From: an uncultured Sutterella sp.
GTDB taxonomy: Bacteria > Pseudomonadota > Gammaproteobacteria > Burkholderiales > Burkholderiaceae_F
Assembly (NCBI GenBank): GCA_958347955.1
Contig: CATVXH010000012.1
Span: 1 to 64,000 of the forward strand
Length of the DNA: 64,000 nt
Direction of reading: 5' to 3'
The notes beneath the pieces were generated by a model that saw nothing but the letters and a program-made list of their open reading frames with translations, did not search any database and was not told the DNA's origin. Shown here piece by piece: positions 26,063-34,515 of the stretch (its first letter is position 1; every line of letters starts with the position of its first letter). The translations under genes and the position numbers were made by a program.

Positions 26063-28564
26063 ATGGCAACAATTAAAATGCGTTACGGTATCGATTTAGG
26101 TACAACAAATTCCTCCATTTGTCGAATGGAAAACGGAGAACCGGTTATTAGAAAAACGGATACTTTGAAGGATACATTACCTTCTTGTGTTTCGTTTACC
26201 AAAAAACAAATTATCAAAGTGGGAGATGGGGCTTATAACGATTTGAGATCGGATAAATCTCGAGCAATGAAGAGATGGGAAAAGAGTAGGGAAAATGTTT
26301 TTATTGAATTCAAAAGGACAATGGGGTTAGACACTTCATATTTCAGCTCGAATATGAATCGAAGTTTTTCTTCGGAAGAATTGTCTGCAGAAGTTTTAAA
26401 AACATTGAAATCACTTATCAGTGATGATGCTGTTAAAGCCGCTGTAATAACAGTGCCTGCGAAATTTAAGACTGATCAAATTGCTGCAACTAAGCGCGCA
26501 GCTCTATTAGCAGGAATTGAACACAGCGAGTTACTCCAAGAACCGATTGCAGCCTCTATGGCCTATGGTTTGTCTAATCAAAGTAAAGAAGGTAAATGGC
26601 TAGTTTTTGATTTTGGCGGTGGCACGTTTGACGCTGCTTTGGTTAAAGTAGAAGATGGTGTCATGCAAGTCATGGATACGGAAGGGGATAACTATTTAGG
26701 TGGGAAAAATCTAGATTACGCAATTGTTGACCAAATTATTATTCCTCATCTGACTCAGAACTACTCCCTTGACGAAGTTCTATCTGATGATGAGAAAAAA
26801 GGTATCTTGCGGGAAGCAATGAAATTTTATGCAGAGCAGGCAAAAAACCAATTGTCCTTTAAGTGCAAAACAGATATTACTTCACAGTTAGACGAATTTG
26901 GTGAGGATGACGATGGTGAAGAGATTGAATTGGATATGGTTATCACGCAAGAGCAACTAAGAAAAGTTGTTGAACCCATTTTCCAAAAAGCAATTGACAT
27001 TACAAAGAATCTGTTAACGCGTAATCATTTATCGGGAGATGATTTAGACACTTTGATATTGGTTGGTGGTCCCACTTATTCCCCTGTTCTCAGGGAAATG
27101 TTACGTTCTCAGATTACGCCAAATGTTGATACTAGCATCGATCCAATGACGGCAGTTGCTGTAGGTGCCACTTTGTTTGCTTCCAGTACCGATAGTGAAG
27201 TAGTTGAAGAGATTGCGCAAGGTTCCATTGTTTTCGATGTCAGTTATCCTTCAAATTCAGTAGAAAATACTGAGTTTGTAGCTATTAAATTATTACCAGA
27301 TGAATGCAAAGGAACTATCCCAACGAAAGTTTTTGTAGAGCTTACACGTTCAGATCAGGCCTGGTCTACAGGGAAAGTAGAGATTGATAGAAATGGAGAT
27401 GTATTAGAGTGTCAATTACTACCAAGACGAGCGAATTCTTTTAAAGTCTGTGCCTTTGATGAAATGGGACAGGTACTGCCTTGTTTCCCTAAAGAAATTA
27501 ATATCATGCAGGGTTTTGTTGTAGGGAATGCAGTGTTACCTTACCACATAGGTGTTGAAGTACATGATGATATTTTGATGAAAGATGTCTTTGTACCATT
27601 AAAAGGATTAGAAAAAAATCAATCACTCCCAGCTGTGGGAGTTAAGAATGGGTTGCATACTCCTAAACAATTACGCCCTGGAATTGCGGAAGATCATTTA
27701 ATTATTCCTATTTATCAAGGGGAACATGATGCGGAGGGGACAAGTGCAATCTATAACGACCATGTCTTTGACGCTGTCATTACTGGTGATGACCTTACAA
27801 CGTTTATTCCAGCGCAGTCAGAAGTTGATGTCACGATTAAAGTTGATGCTTCTCAGATGATGGTTCTTGAAGTTAATTTCCCTGCTTTGGGTGAAACTAT
27901 AAGTAAAACTGTTGACGTTCAACAACGATCTAGTGTATCCATAGAGGAAATTAATCAACGTTTTGCTCAAGCAGATGAAAAATTAGAGCAATTGAAAGAA
28001 AATGAATTGAGAGAAAATTTAGAGGTTAAAGAAGCAGAGAAACTGTTTTCAGAGCTCGAGAACCGATATGATGGTGAGCTTTCTTCTCAAGACGGGCGTA
28101 TGCACTTATTGGCAGATTTACGTCGAGTATTCTTGCTATTAGAAAAATGCGAACTTAATAATGGTTGGCTTACTTTGCGAAGCCAAATCGAAAAAGAGTT
28201 TGAAAGGCTAGAAAAAGCAAACAAAGAATTGGGCCATAAGTGGGACTCTGAGGTTTCTGAGGTAAAAGAACAGGTTGACAAGGTACTTAAAAATCAAGAT
28301 GTTGTTTTGGGTAGAGCAACATTAAGACGCATCGTTTTAACCTTTACTGATGTAACTTTGGTCTTCCAGTTAGCAAGTTGTGCGCGGTATTACCATTCAA
28401 CTTTTGAGCAACATAATTGGAAAGACTCAAGTCAAGCAAGGACTTTGGTAGACAGGGCTCTTTATTTAATCAATACAAATGGGTCTGTGAGAGAATTACA
28501 TTTGACGGTTATTGGTTTTTTGGATCTTCTCAACGAACCCTATTCGGAAAAAATTAAGTTCTAA
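26063..28564 (+). CDS. Hsp70-family (DnaK-like) chaperone, long divergent form
   Basis: The N-terminal ATPase domain is clear: IDLGTTNSS phosphate-1 motif (about residues 10-18), EPIAASMAYG, DFGGGTFDAALV phosphate-2 motif, and LVGGPTYSPVLREML adenosine motif. An acidic insertion (DEFGEDDDGEEIELD) occurs near residue 275. The C-terminal half, from about residue 380, does not look like the canonical DnaK substrate-binding domain and contains a long helical region. At 833 residues it is about 200 longer than DnaK. It is not the housekeeping dnaK, given its neighbours and divergence. AAAAGGA precedes the ATG. Confidence 0.88.
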   Translation: MATIKMRYGIDLGTTNSSICRMENGEPVIRKTDTLKDTLPSCVSFTKKQIIKVGDGAYNDLRSDKSRAMKRWEKSRENVFIEFKRTMGLDTSYFSSNMNRSFSSEELSAEVLKTLKSLISDDAVKAAVITVPAKFKTDQIAATKRAALLAGIEHSELLQEPIAASMAYGLSNQSKEGKWLVFDFGGGTFDAALVKVEDGVMQVMDTEGDNYLGGKNLDYAIVDQIIIPHLTQNYSLDEVLSDDEKKGILREAMKFYAEQAKNQLSFKCKTDITSQLDEFGEDDDGEEIELDMVITQEQLRKVVEPIFQKAIDITKNLLTRNHLSGDDLDTLILVGGPTYSPVLREMLRSQITPNVDTSIDPMTAVAVGATLFASSTDSEVVEEIAQGSIVFDVSYPSNSVENTEFVAIKLLPDECKGTIPTKVFVELTRSDQAWSTGKVEIDRNGDVLECQLLPRRANSFKVCAFDEMGQVLPCFPKEINIMQGFVVGNAVLPYHIGVEVHDDILMKDVFVPLKGLEKNQSLPAVGVKNGLHTPKQLRPGIAEDHLIIPIYQGEHDAEGTSAIYNDHVFDAVITGDDLTTFIPAQSEVDVTIKVDASQMMVLEVNFPALGETISKTVDVQQRSSVSIEEINQRFAQADEKLEQLKENELRENLEVKEAEKLFSELENRYDGELSSQDGRMHLLADLRRVFLLLEKCELNNGWLTLRSQIEKEFERLEKANKELGHKWDSEVSEVKEQVDKVLKNQDVVLGRATLRRIVLTFTDVTLVFQLASCARYYHSTFEQHNWKDSSQARTLVDRALYLINTNGSVRELHLTVIGFLDLLNEPYSEKIKF

Positions 28565-28612
28565 AAAGGAGAAACCAGCAGTAAATTCAAAATTGCTGGT
28601 TTGGATTAAATT

Positions 28613-30304
28613 ATGTTTGCCAAAGGGACACGAATCGGCGCCTATACAGTTTCTTTTTTACTAAGAAAAGGACTTACTTACGATTTTTATAGAGCAAAAG
28701 ATGAGGCAGGACTAAATTGTTTTCTTAAAGTATCAAAAAATTCTTTGACTTTAGAAAAGGAAATTTTAAGCAAGGTCAAGCACCCTAATATTTCATCATG
28801 TGCTGATTCTTTTGGTTTTATCGATAAGGGTAAAAAATACGAAGTTTTGGTTTATCCTTTTATTTCAGGAGTCGACTTAAATAAATATATTATCCAGAAT
28901 GATATTTGTGATAACGAGGCCAGGAGGATAATCCAAGAGATCTTGAATGGGCTAGTTTACTTGCAAAATCTCTCTAAGCCGGTAGTTCTAAATAATCTTA
29001 GTCCAGCTAGCATTATCATGGATCTATCAACAATTCCTCATATTCCAAAGATAATTGATTTATCGGATGCTTGTTACATCAATGAGCACCATTCAATTAA
29101 AAATACAGAAAACGCTGCTTTTTGTGCGCCAGAGAATAATTTAGGACAAAATTCTTTGCAAACAGACGTATATTCAGCCGGCGCGATTTTATACACCCTT
29201 GTTTTTCATTTACCGCCATTTTTCAAACTGGGAACAGCATCTAAAGACGTAAATCTTCACAAAGAAAGTTTTTTGGAGGAACTGTATCTTCCAAAAAGTC
29301 AAAAGTCTGGGATTAATTCAGGATTATTAAAAGTTATATATGCGGCATTATCCAATAATCTTGAAGAGCGTTATAAAGATGCTCAAGAAATGCTTAACGC
29401 AATTATCAATCTGACAGTTTCTGATTCTAAAGTTAACGAATCTGAGCGACAATCTAACAACATCAAGAAGAATAAAGGTGGATTTGCAGATGTTGCTGGA
29501 ATGGAAGAGCTAAAAGCTGAACTTTATACCGATGTTATTGAGGTACTGCAGCATCCAGAAGAAGCTAAAAAATTAGGTCTAACCTTGCCGAATGGCTTAC
29601 TTTTTTACGGCCCTCCAGGGTGTGGAAAAACATTTTTTGCCGAAAAGTTCGCTCAGGAAGTCGGATGTAATTATATGTACGTCAAGTGTTCTGACATTGC
29701 TTCACCCTATATTCATGGAGGACAAGGGAAAATTGCAGAATTATTTAAATTAGCTCGTCAAAAAGCTCCAACTATTCTATTTTTTGATGAGATTGATGCA
29801 ATTTTGATGGATAGAAATAAACATACCAATGTTAGCGAGTCTGGAGAGGTTAATGAATTACTTGCGCAATTTAATAACTGCGGACGTGATGGAGTGATCG
29901 TTATTGGTGCAACAAATAAACCTGATATGTTGGACGAAGCTGCAATGAGAGCCGGTCGTTTGGAATATCACTACTACATAGCCCCACCTGATATAGAAAC
30001 AAGAGCCAAGATATTTCAACTTTCTTTAAGGAATCGTGAAACTGCTTCAAGTATTGACTTTAATAAATTAGCTGAGCTGACCGAGAATTACATTTCTGCG
30101 GATATCAAATTATTAGTTGATAAAGCTGCAAGAATGGTTTTTCGTAATCACACTAAAAGGATTGAACAAAAAGATATAGAAGATGTCATAAAAAATTCAC
30201 AGCCCAGCCTCAGTAAAGAAACTCTAGAAAAATATAAGACTTTTTCTAAGGAATTTAAGGATAAAAAAGGTAATTTTCAACGTCGGAGAATAGGTTTTTA
30301 CTAA
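28613..30304 (+). CDS. Pseudokinase fused to a Cdc48/FtsH-type AAA ATPase
   Basis: Residues 1-265 follow a protein-kinase fold: Lys39 in CFLKV (ATP lysine), Glu48-50 helix, and a conserved APE-like CAPEN at 171-175. The catalytic loop is degenerate: HRD is LNN (126-128), the loop Lys and Asn are Ser130 and Ser133, and DFG is DLS (149-151), so phosphotransfer is unlikely. Residues about 285-540 are an AAA domain with Walker A GPPGCGKT (332-339), Walker B ILFFDEID (387-394) and an arginine-finger-type RAGR. It probably remodels or unfolds a target together with the Hsp70 encoded upstream. Last gene of the operon. Confidence 0.85.
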   Translation: MFAKGTRIGAYTVSFLLRKGLTYDFYRAKDEAGLNCFLKVSKNSLTLEKEILSKVKHPNISSCADSFGFIDKGKKYEVLVYPFISGVDLNKYIIQNDICDNEARRIIQEILNGLVYLQNLSKPVVLNNLSPASIIMDLSTIPHIPKIIDLSDACYINEHHSIKNTENAAFCAPENNLGQNSLQTDVYSAGAILYTLVFHLPPFFKLGTASKDVNLHKESFLEELYLPKSQKSGINSGLLKVIYAALSNNLEERYKDAQEMLNAIINLTVSDSKVNESERQSNNIKKNKGGFADVAGMEELKAELYTDVIEVLQHPEEAKKLGLTLPNGLLFYGPPGCGKTFFAEKFAQEVGCNYMYVKCSDIASPYIHGGQGKIAELFKLARQKAPTILFFDEIDAILMDRNKHTNVSESGEVNELLAQFNNCGRDGVIVIGATNKPDMLDEAAMRAGRLEYHYYIAPPDIETRAKIFQLSLRNRETASSIDFNKLAELTENYISADIKLLVDKAARMVFRNHTKRIEQKDIEDVIKNSQPSLSKETLEKYKTFSKEFKDKKGNFQRRRIGFY

Positions 30305-30779
30305 TAAATTTACGGACGAGTTTTCGGATTACCTTTGCAATTTTGTTTAATAATGATTTAGTGATTGAATTTCTCATCATTGACCGGTATTTGAGTACAA
30401 CGAGTACCATTGACTAATAAAGGCGCTATCACTACAAAGTTGATACTGATGTTACGGTGTGGAATTTGGCGGCGATTGGGACTGCCCCAGTGTTTAAGAT
30501 CACCGTCCCTAAACTTAATAAATCCCAGTAACTGGGTACTGACAATTTTCTTTTTCCTAAAACAAAATCCTCTAAAACCCAAAAAGGCATAGTAATACCC
30601 ATAAGTATTAAAGAGATTGGGTTGATTAAATAGCTTAATCCAAAAATATTTTTTCCAATTGGAAGAAAAATCGTCCAATTGGAAAAACAAAGACTCCTCT
30701 TTTGAGATCATGAAAAGAACAAAGACGAATTAAGACTCTCGTCTTGGAATTTTTTCACATGATCAAAAGAGGCCAATTT
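30305..30779. other. AT-rich intergenic region with palindromes; no supported gene
   Basis: The region lies between the Hsp70 operon and the integrative-element genes. A 117-codon minus-strand frame (30358-30711) shows no family I recognise. The region holds a hairpin CCCAG/CTGGG around 30525-30540 and a 13-base inverted repeat at 30650-30687. It may contain a junction between two accessory blocks. Confidence 0.5.
30650..30687. repeat. 13-base inverted repeat with palindromic core CCAATTGG
   Basis: TTTTTCCAATTGG (30650-30662) and CCAATTGGAAAAA (30675-30687) are perfect inverted repeats with a 12-base spacer. The core CCAATTGG is itself palindromic, so it also reads as a direct repeat. Located about 90 bases ahead of the AlpA-like regulator gene, it could be an operator. 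Confidence 0.6.
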
Positions 30780-31037
30780 ATGTATTTTTTAAGATTGCCG
30801 ACTGTTTTAAAGTATTTGGGAGTTAGCCGCAGTAGTCTCTACAAATATATTGCGGATGGTTTATTCACAAAACAAATAAAAATCGGTGGCTGCGCCGTGT
30901 GGCCAGAACATGAGGTGAAGAAGCTCTTTCGTTACTATCAGCAAGGTGAAAGTAAAGAGCAAATAAGAAAACAGGTCTCCCTACTGATGAGTTCTCGTAA
31001 GCCAAAGGCTTCGGTAAAAAAGGAGAACGCATCATGA
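30780..31037 (+). CDS. AlpA-like helix-turn-helix regulator
   Basis: A short protein (85 residues from ATG 30780, with GAGG 8 bases upstream) whose first part, FLRLPTVLKYLGVSRSSLYKYI, is the MerR/AlpA-type winged helix found in prophage and integrative-element excision regulators. It overlaps the next gene by ATGA. A role in excision or expression of the element is likely but unproven. Confidence 0.7.
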   Translation: MYFLRLPTVLKYLGVSRSSLYKYIADGLFTKQIKIGGCAVWPEHEVKKLFRYYQQGESKEQIRKQVSLLMSSRKPKASVKKENAS

Positions 31038-32758
31038 GCAATCCTTATGAGTGGTTTTATCACAAACCAAAAATTTCTCCGGTTGTTTTAAAACTAAAAA
31101 ACCTCAAGAAAATTCTTTCAGAAAAAGAACATCAGGTGCATCTTATTTGCCCTATTTGTGGCAATGAGGATGGACGAACAACATACGAGAAGCCATCAGA
31201 ATCGAATAATTGGTACGGAACCTTTCAATGTCCGAAGTGCCACAGTTCATTTGAAAAGTTTTTAGCCGAACTGGGGATGAAGCGTTATCAGGCGCGTTAC
31301 GCATTTCAGATTTGTATTAGTGAATTACCGATTCATGAACTCGTGGAAGCAGCCGAAGATGTTATCTCGTCAACCAGGCGAGTTTTTTGCTGTGGGAAAA
31401 CACTTTATTCGGTCGATATGAAGAGTGGAAGAATGGCCCCTCTTGAGGCTGCAGATGTGACCACCATCTTAAGTCGACAGTGTCAATGGATAAAGTACGA
31501 CGCCCGTTCGAAATGCAATGTTCCGACAGATCCGCCTAAGAAAGTAGTTAGCACAATTTTAGAAAGTAGTTTTCATCCAGCTGTACCAGAGGTTTGGGCC
31601 ATATGTTGTATGCCCTTTGTCCGGCAAGATGGTTCTCTGTGCATGACCCCTGGTTACGATTCAAAAACGAAAATCATTGCTTGCTTTGATCCAAAAGAAT
31701 TTCAGCCATATGAATGGAGTACGAAATTAACAAAATCAGATGCCGAGCAGGCACTAAACGATTTGAAAAGACTTTTAGCCGAGTTTCCTTGCTACGAGCC
31801 TGTAGATGAATCTGCCAGTTTAGAAGGAATTTTAAAAGCTGTAAATAGAGCAGTGCTAGTGGCGGCACCAATGACCCTAGTTCAAGCCAATGCCCCTGGT
31901 TGTGGGAAAAGTACTCTATGTGGCCTTTATGCCAAATTAGTGACAAAAAATCCCGTAGCTGAAAAAACCTTGCCAACTACTGACGAAGAGATGGCCAAAA
32001 CTCTTATTGCAACTCTAAGTTCATCGTCTGGTGTGATTACCTTTGACAACATCGTGGGAAACATACCTGCCTTCGCTTCACTTTGTACCTGCTTAAGTAG
32101 TTCATTCTTTGAACAAAGAAAGCTGGGAGGCTCAACGATTTTGCAAGTTTCTAGTCGAGTGTTGTTTTTGGCGAATGGCAATTTTGTACACCCTGAAGGT
32201 GATTTGTTACGAAGAGTTCTTCCCTTGCAATTAGTTGCAAGAAATGCTCACCCTGAGCAGCGTTCATTTTCTAATGCCAATCTCCTGGATTTCGTTGCTG
32301 AGAACAGGGCCCGTTTAATAATGAATGCACTAAGAATTACAGCGGCATACCTTCAGTCCGGAGAAATGATTTCATGTCCACCTCTGTCTGGGTACGAAGA
32401 GTGGAGTTTGAGGTGTCGAAAACCTTTGATATGGCTTGGACTGCCTGATCCAGCAAAAAGAATATTTGAGCAACTCAATGAAGATGATCCTTTAACAGCT
32501 AATCGTTACGCCCTTTTGAAATCATTAAGAGTTTGTTATGGCGATCAGATTTTTACTGTTAAAACAATCGTTACCGATAAGTTTGATTCAGTGCTGAATT
32601 GCTTAGGCGATCTTGGATTTATCCAAAGAGGGGTTGTTAATAAAGGCTCTTTAGGTTGGGCTCTAAAAGACTTATCAACATTTCCAGTGAAAGATTTGAG
32701 GCTTGAAGCTGTCAAAAAGTCACATTATCGGGTATTCGAAGTGAGAGGTTGGGAATGA
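31034..32758 (+). CDS. Zinc-ribbon primase-like/P-loop ATPase of the integrative element
   Basis: Residues about 35-75 contain a zinc ribbon (CPICGNEDGR...CPKCHSSFE) like that of DNA primases. A Walker A motif NAPGCGKST lies near residue 290 and a possible Walker B (VITFDNIV) near residue 335, followed by a winged-helix-like C-terminus. The layout resembles primase-helicase proteins of phages and mobile elements (D5/SF3-like). It probably serves replication or maintenance of the element. The exact family was not identified. Confidence 0.6.
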   Translation: MSNPYEWFYHKPKISPVVLKLKNLKKILSEKEHQVHLICPICGNEDGRTTYEKPSESNNWYGTFQCPKCHSSFEKFLAELGMKRYQARYAFQICISELPIHELVEAAEDVISSTRRVFCCGKTLYSVDMKSGRMAPLEAADVTTILSRQCQWIKYDARSKCNVPTDPPKKVVSTILESSFHPAVPEVWAICCMPFVRQDGSLCMTPGYDSKTKIIACFDPKEFQPYEWSTKLTKSDAEQALNDLKRLLAEFPCYEPVDESASLEGILKAVNRAVLVAAPMTLVQANAPGCGKSTLCGLYAKLVTKNPVAEKTLPTTDEEMAKTLIATLSSSSGVITFDNIVGNIPAFASLCTCLSSSFFEQRKLGGSTILQVSSRVLFLANGNFVHPEGDLLRRVLPLQLVARNAHPEQRSFSNANLLDFVAENRARLIMNALRITAAYLQSGEMISCPPLSGYEEWSLRCRKPLIWLGLPDPAKRIFEQLNEDDPLTANRYALLKSLRVCYGDQIFTVKTIVTDKFDSVLNCLGDLGFIQRGVVNKGSLGWALKDLSTFPVKDLRLEAVKKSHYRVFEVRGWE

Positions 32759-33909
32759 AAAGTTCAGTGCTAACTTTGGATCAAATTAGAGAAAGTTTCA
32801 GGAAGGCTTCAGATGCAGAAAAGAGATTATGGCAGTTGCTATGTAAAAGCGAACCCTGCCGATCATACAAAAATGGACCGGTTGATGCTTTGATTCTGAA
32901 GATATTGAGAGAGAGGAGAGAGCTTAACTTTGAGCCTGTTTTAATGGGAATTTGTCCTTTCTATATCAGAAAGGTGAATCCGCTTTCCGAATTGGCAAAG
33001 AATGCGGGAATTTTTTCGTTGTTAGGCGCGCTTTCTTGGAGTTCATCTTCAAAATTGATTGATTCTATCCCCTCAACCACAGATTCTGTTTGGTTGCAAT
33101 TTTGTCGAGAATATTTAAATTTTTTGATTCTTGTATCGAAGCAATCTCCAGAAATCGCTTCCGTTTGTGCAGGAGTTGATCTTGAAACAGCCAGAAAGAT
33201 CGAGAAGATAAATATCAATGAGCTAACAATAGAGATTTTTTTACGTCATTTTGAGGTGGAGTTCGGCTTTATTGGTTCTGATTACAAACAGTATGGGGAT
33301 TGTAGAGACCCGGTGCAAATGGCCTTAATTGATTCCATTGATGCGATCGGACCTGGAAGGCGTAATTACAGGAAATTATTCTTGATGAAGGTATTTCAAC
33401 CTAAAAAGGTTAAATATTCAGACAGAAAGATAGTTCTTAACAAAGAAGAGGAATTCAACAGTTTTATTCCGCTCTGTCGAGAATCAAGAGTCAGTCCACC
33501 GGCCTTAAAGCGCTTTTTCAAATATTTGGGGTATGAAGAGCGAACAGCACTAAACCTGTCCCGCAGATTGCTTCGAAATGTCGAAAGAGCAAAAAAGCCT
33601 GGAGTTCTACCTATAAAAGAAAAACTGTGGTTATTAAATCGTGTCTGTCAGGCCGTAACAATTAGGTCTCTAGGTACTTCGTACTCTCCTAATGATCTAG
33701 TAAATGTGTTTTGTTTGGCCTGTTTAGTGGCTGTTAGAACTCTGAGTCCGAAAGACTACGAAGGTTTTGAGGGTTTTTGGTTTTCTTGGTTGGAGAAGAA
33801 AAATCAATCTTTTCTTATGACACTTGCCTCTGACAAACCTTTCACATATTGCGGAGAGAACAGTGAACTTTCCGCAAAGAATAATCTTTTGGGAGAGACA
33901 CATGCCTGA
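32755..33909 (+). CDS. Hypothetical protein of the integrative element
   Basis: A 384-residue protein with no family I recognise. It is predicted mostly helical, has no signal peptide or transmembrane helix, and has a basic central region (PKKVKYSDRKIVLNKEEEF). ATG at 32755 overlaps the stop of the preceding gene (ATGA) and the end overlaps the next gene, so it belongs to one tightly packed transcription unit with the ATPase and the MobI-like gene. Confidence 0.6.
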   Translation: MKSSVLTLDQIRESFRKASDAEKRLWQLLCKSEPCRSYKNGPVDALILKILRERRELNFEPVLMGICPFYIRKVNPLSELAKNAGIFSLLGALSWSSSSKLIDSIPSTTDSVWLQFCREYLNFLILVSKQSPEIASVCAGVDLETARKIEKININELTIEIFLRHFEVEFGFIGSDYKQYGDCRDPVQMALIDSIDAIGPGRRNYRKLFLMKVFQPKKVKYSDRKIVLNKEEEFNSFIPLCRESRVSPPALKRFFKYLGYEERTALNLSRRLLRNVERAKKPGVLPIKEKLWLLNRVCQAVTIRSLGTSYSPNDLVNVFCLACLVAVRTLSPKDYEGFEGFWFSWLEKKNQSFLMTLASDKPFTYCGENSELSAKNNLLGETHA

Positions 33910-34510
33910 ACTAGACTGGGAAAAGTTAAGTGAACTTGAACAATCGGTTTCTCGTCGTCAAATTACGTTTGAAATTACGAAAGAGAAGCTCGAGAACGAA
34001 ATAAAAAATTTAAATAAATCAATTGCAGCCATTCGTGAAGTGTTATTGGTTTCTGGGTTGGCTTGTACAGACATATACCATGAAATGGCCCGGAAAAATT
34101 GTTTTTCTTCAGATGAAACTTGGTTGTTGCCACGAGTGAGAAAAGATTCCCGTTATGGGACTCCAAGTTTTTATTGGGAAAGAACGATTAGGTGTTTTAG
34201 ACCTATGAATTCAAAGAAAAGGTCTAAACCAGTTCAGAGAAAGCGCTCCTATGAAGCGTTTGTCTGCTCTAAAGATGTTAAGAGCAAAGAAAAAATGAGG
34301 GTGATTCTTCTGTCTAAACATATTGCCATTAATAAAAGAACACTCACCGTCCCCCAAAATACCTTTGCTAAGGAGCCTGAATGGGCACGCATAGCGGCTT
34401 CATTGATAGAGCCAAAGTTGGTGTATTTACGCCGGATATCTAAAGAAACAAGCAGTCTCAGTAAGAAGGTTTGTGCATTGTCAAAAATTGTTTCAAATAG
34501 GGGGTTTTAG
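33902..34510 (+). CDS. MobI-like conjugative transfer protein
   Basis: A 202-residue protein with an N-terminal coiled coil (ELEQSVSRRQITFEITKEKLENEIKNLNKS) and a basic centre with SRYGTPSFYWERT, which recalls small oriT-associated proteins of SXT/R391-type elements. Position just upstream of the MOBH relaxase supports this. The start at ATG 33902 overlaps the previous gene by eight bases. Assignment to MobI is tentative. Confidence 0.45.
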   Translation: MPELDWEKLSELEQSVSRRQITFEITKEKLENEIKNLNKSIAAIREVLLVSGLACTDIYHEMARKNCFSSDETWLLPRVRKDSRYGTPSFYWERTIRCFRPMNSKKRSKPVQRKRSYEAFVCSKDVKSKEKMRVILLSKHIAINKRTLTVPQNTFAKEPEWARIAASLIEPKLVYLRRISKETSSLSKKVCALSKIVSNRGF

Positions 34511-34515
34511 TCAGT

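Noticed and set aside
30358..30711. 117-codon minus-strand frame between the Hsp70 operon and the AlpA-like gene
   Set aside because: Odd composition, no recognised domain, no good ribosome site, and palindromes run through it; not supported as a gene.
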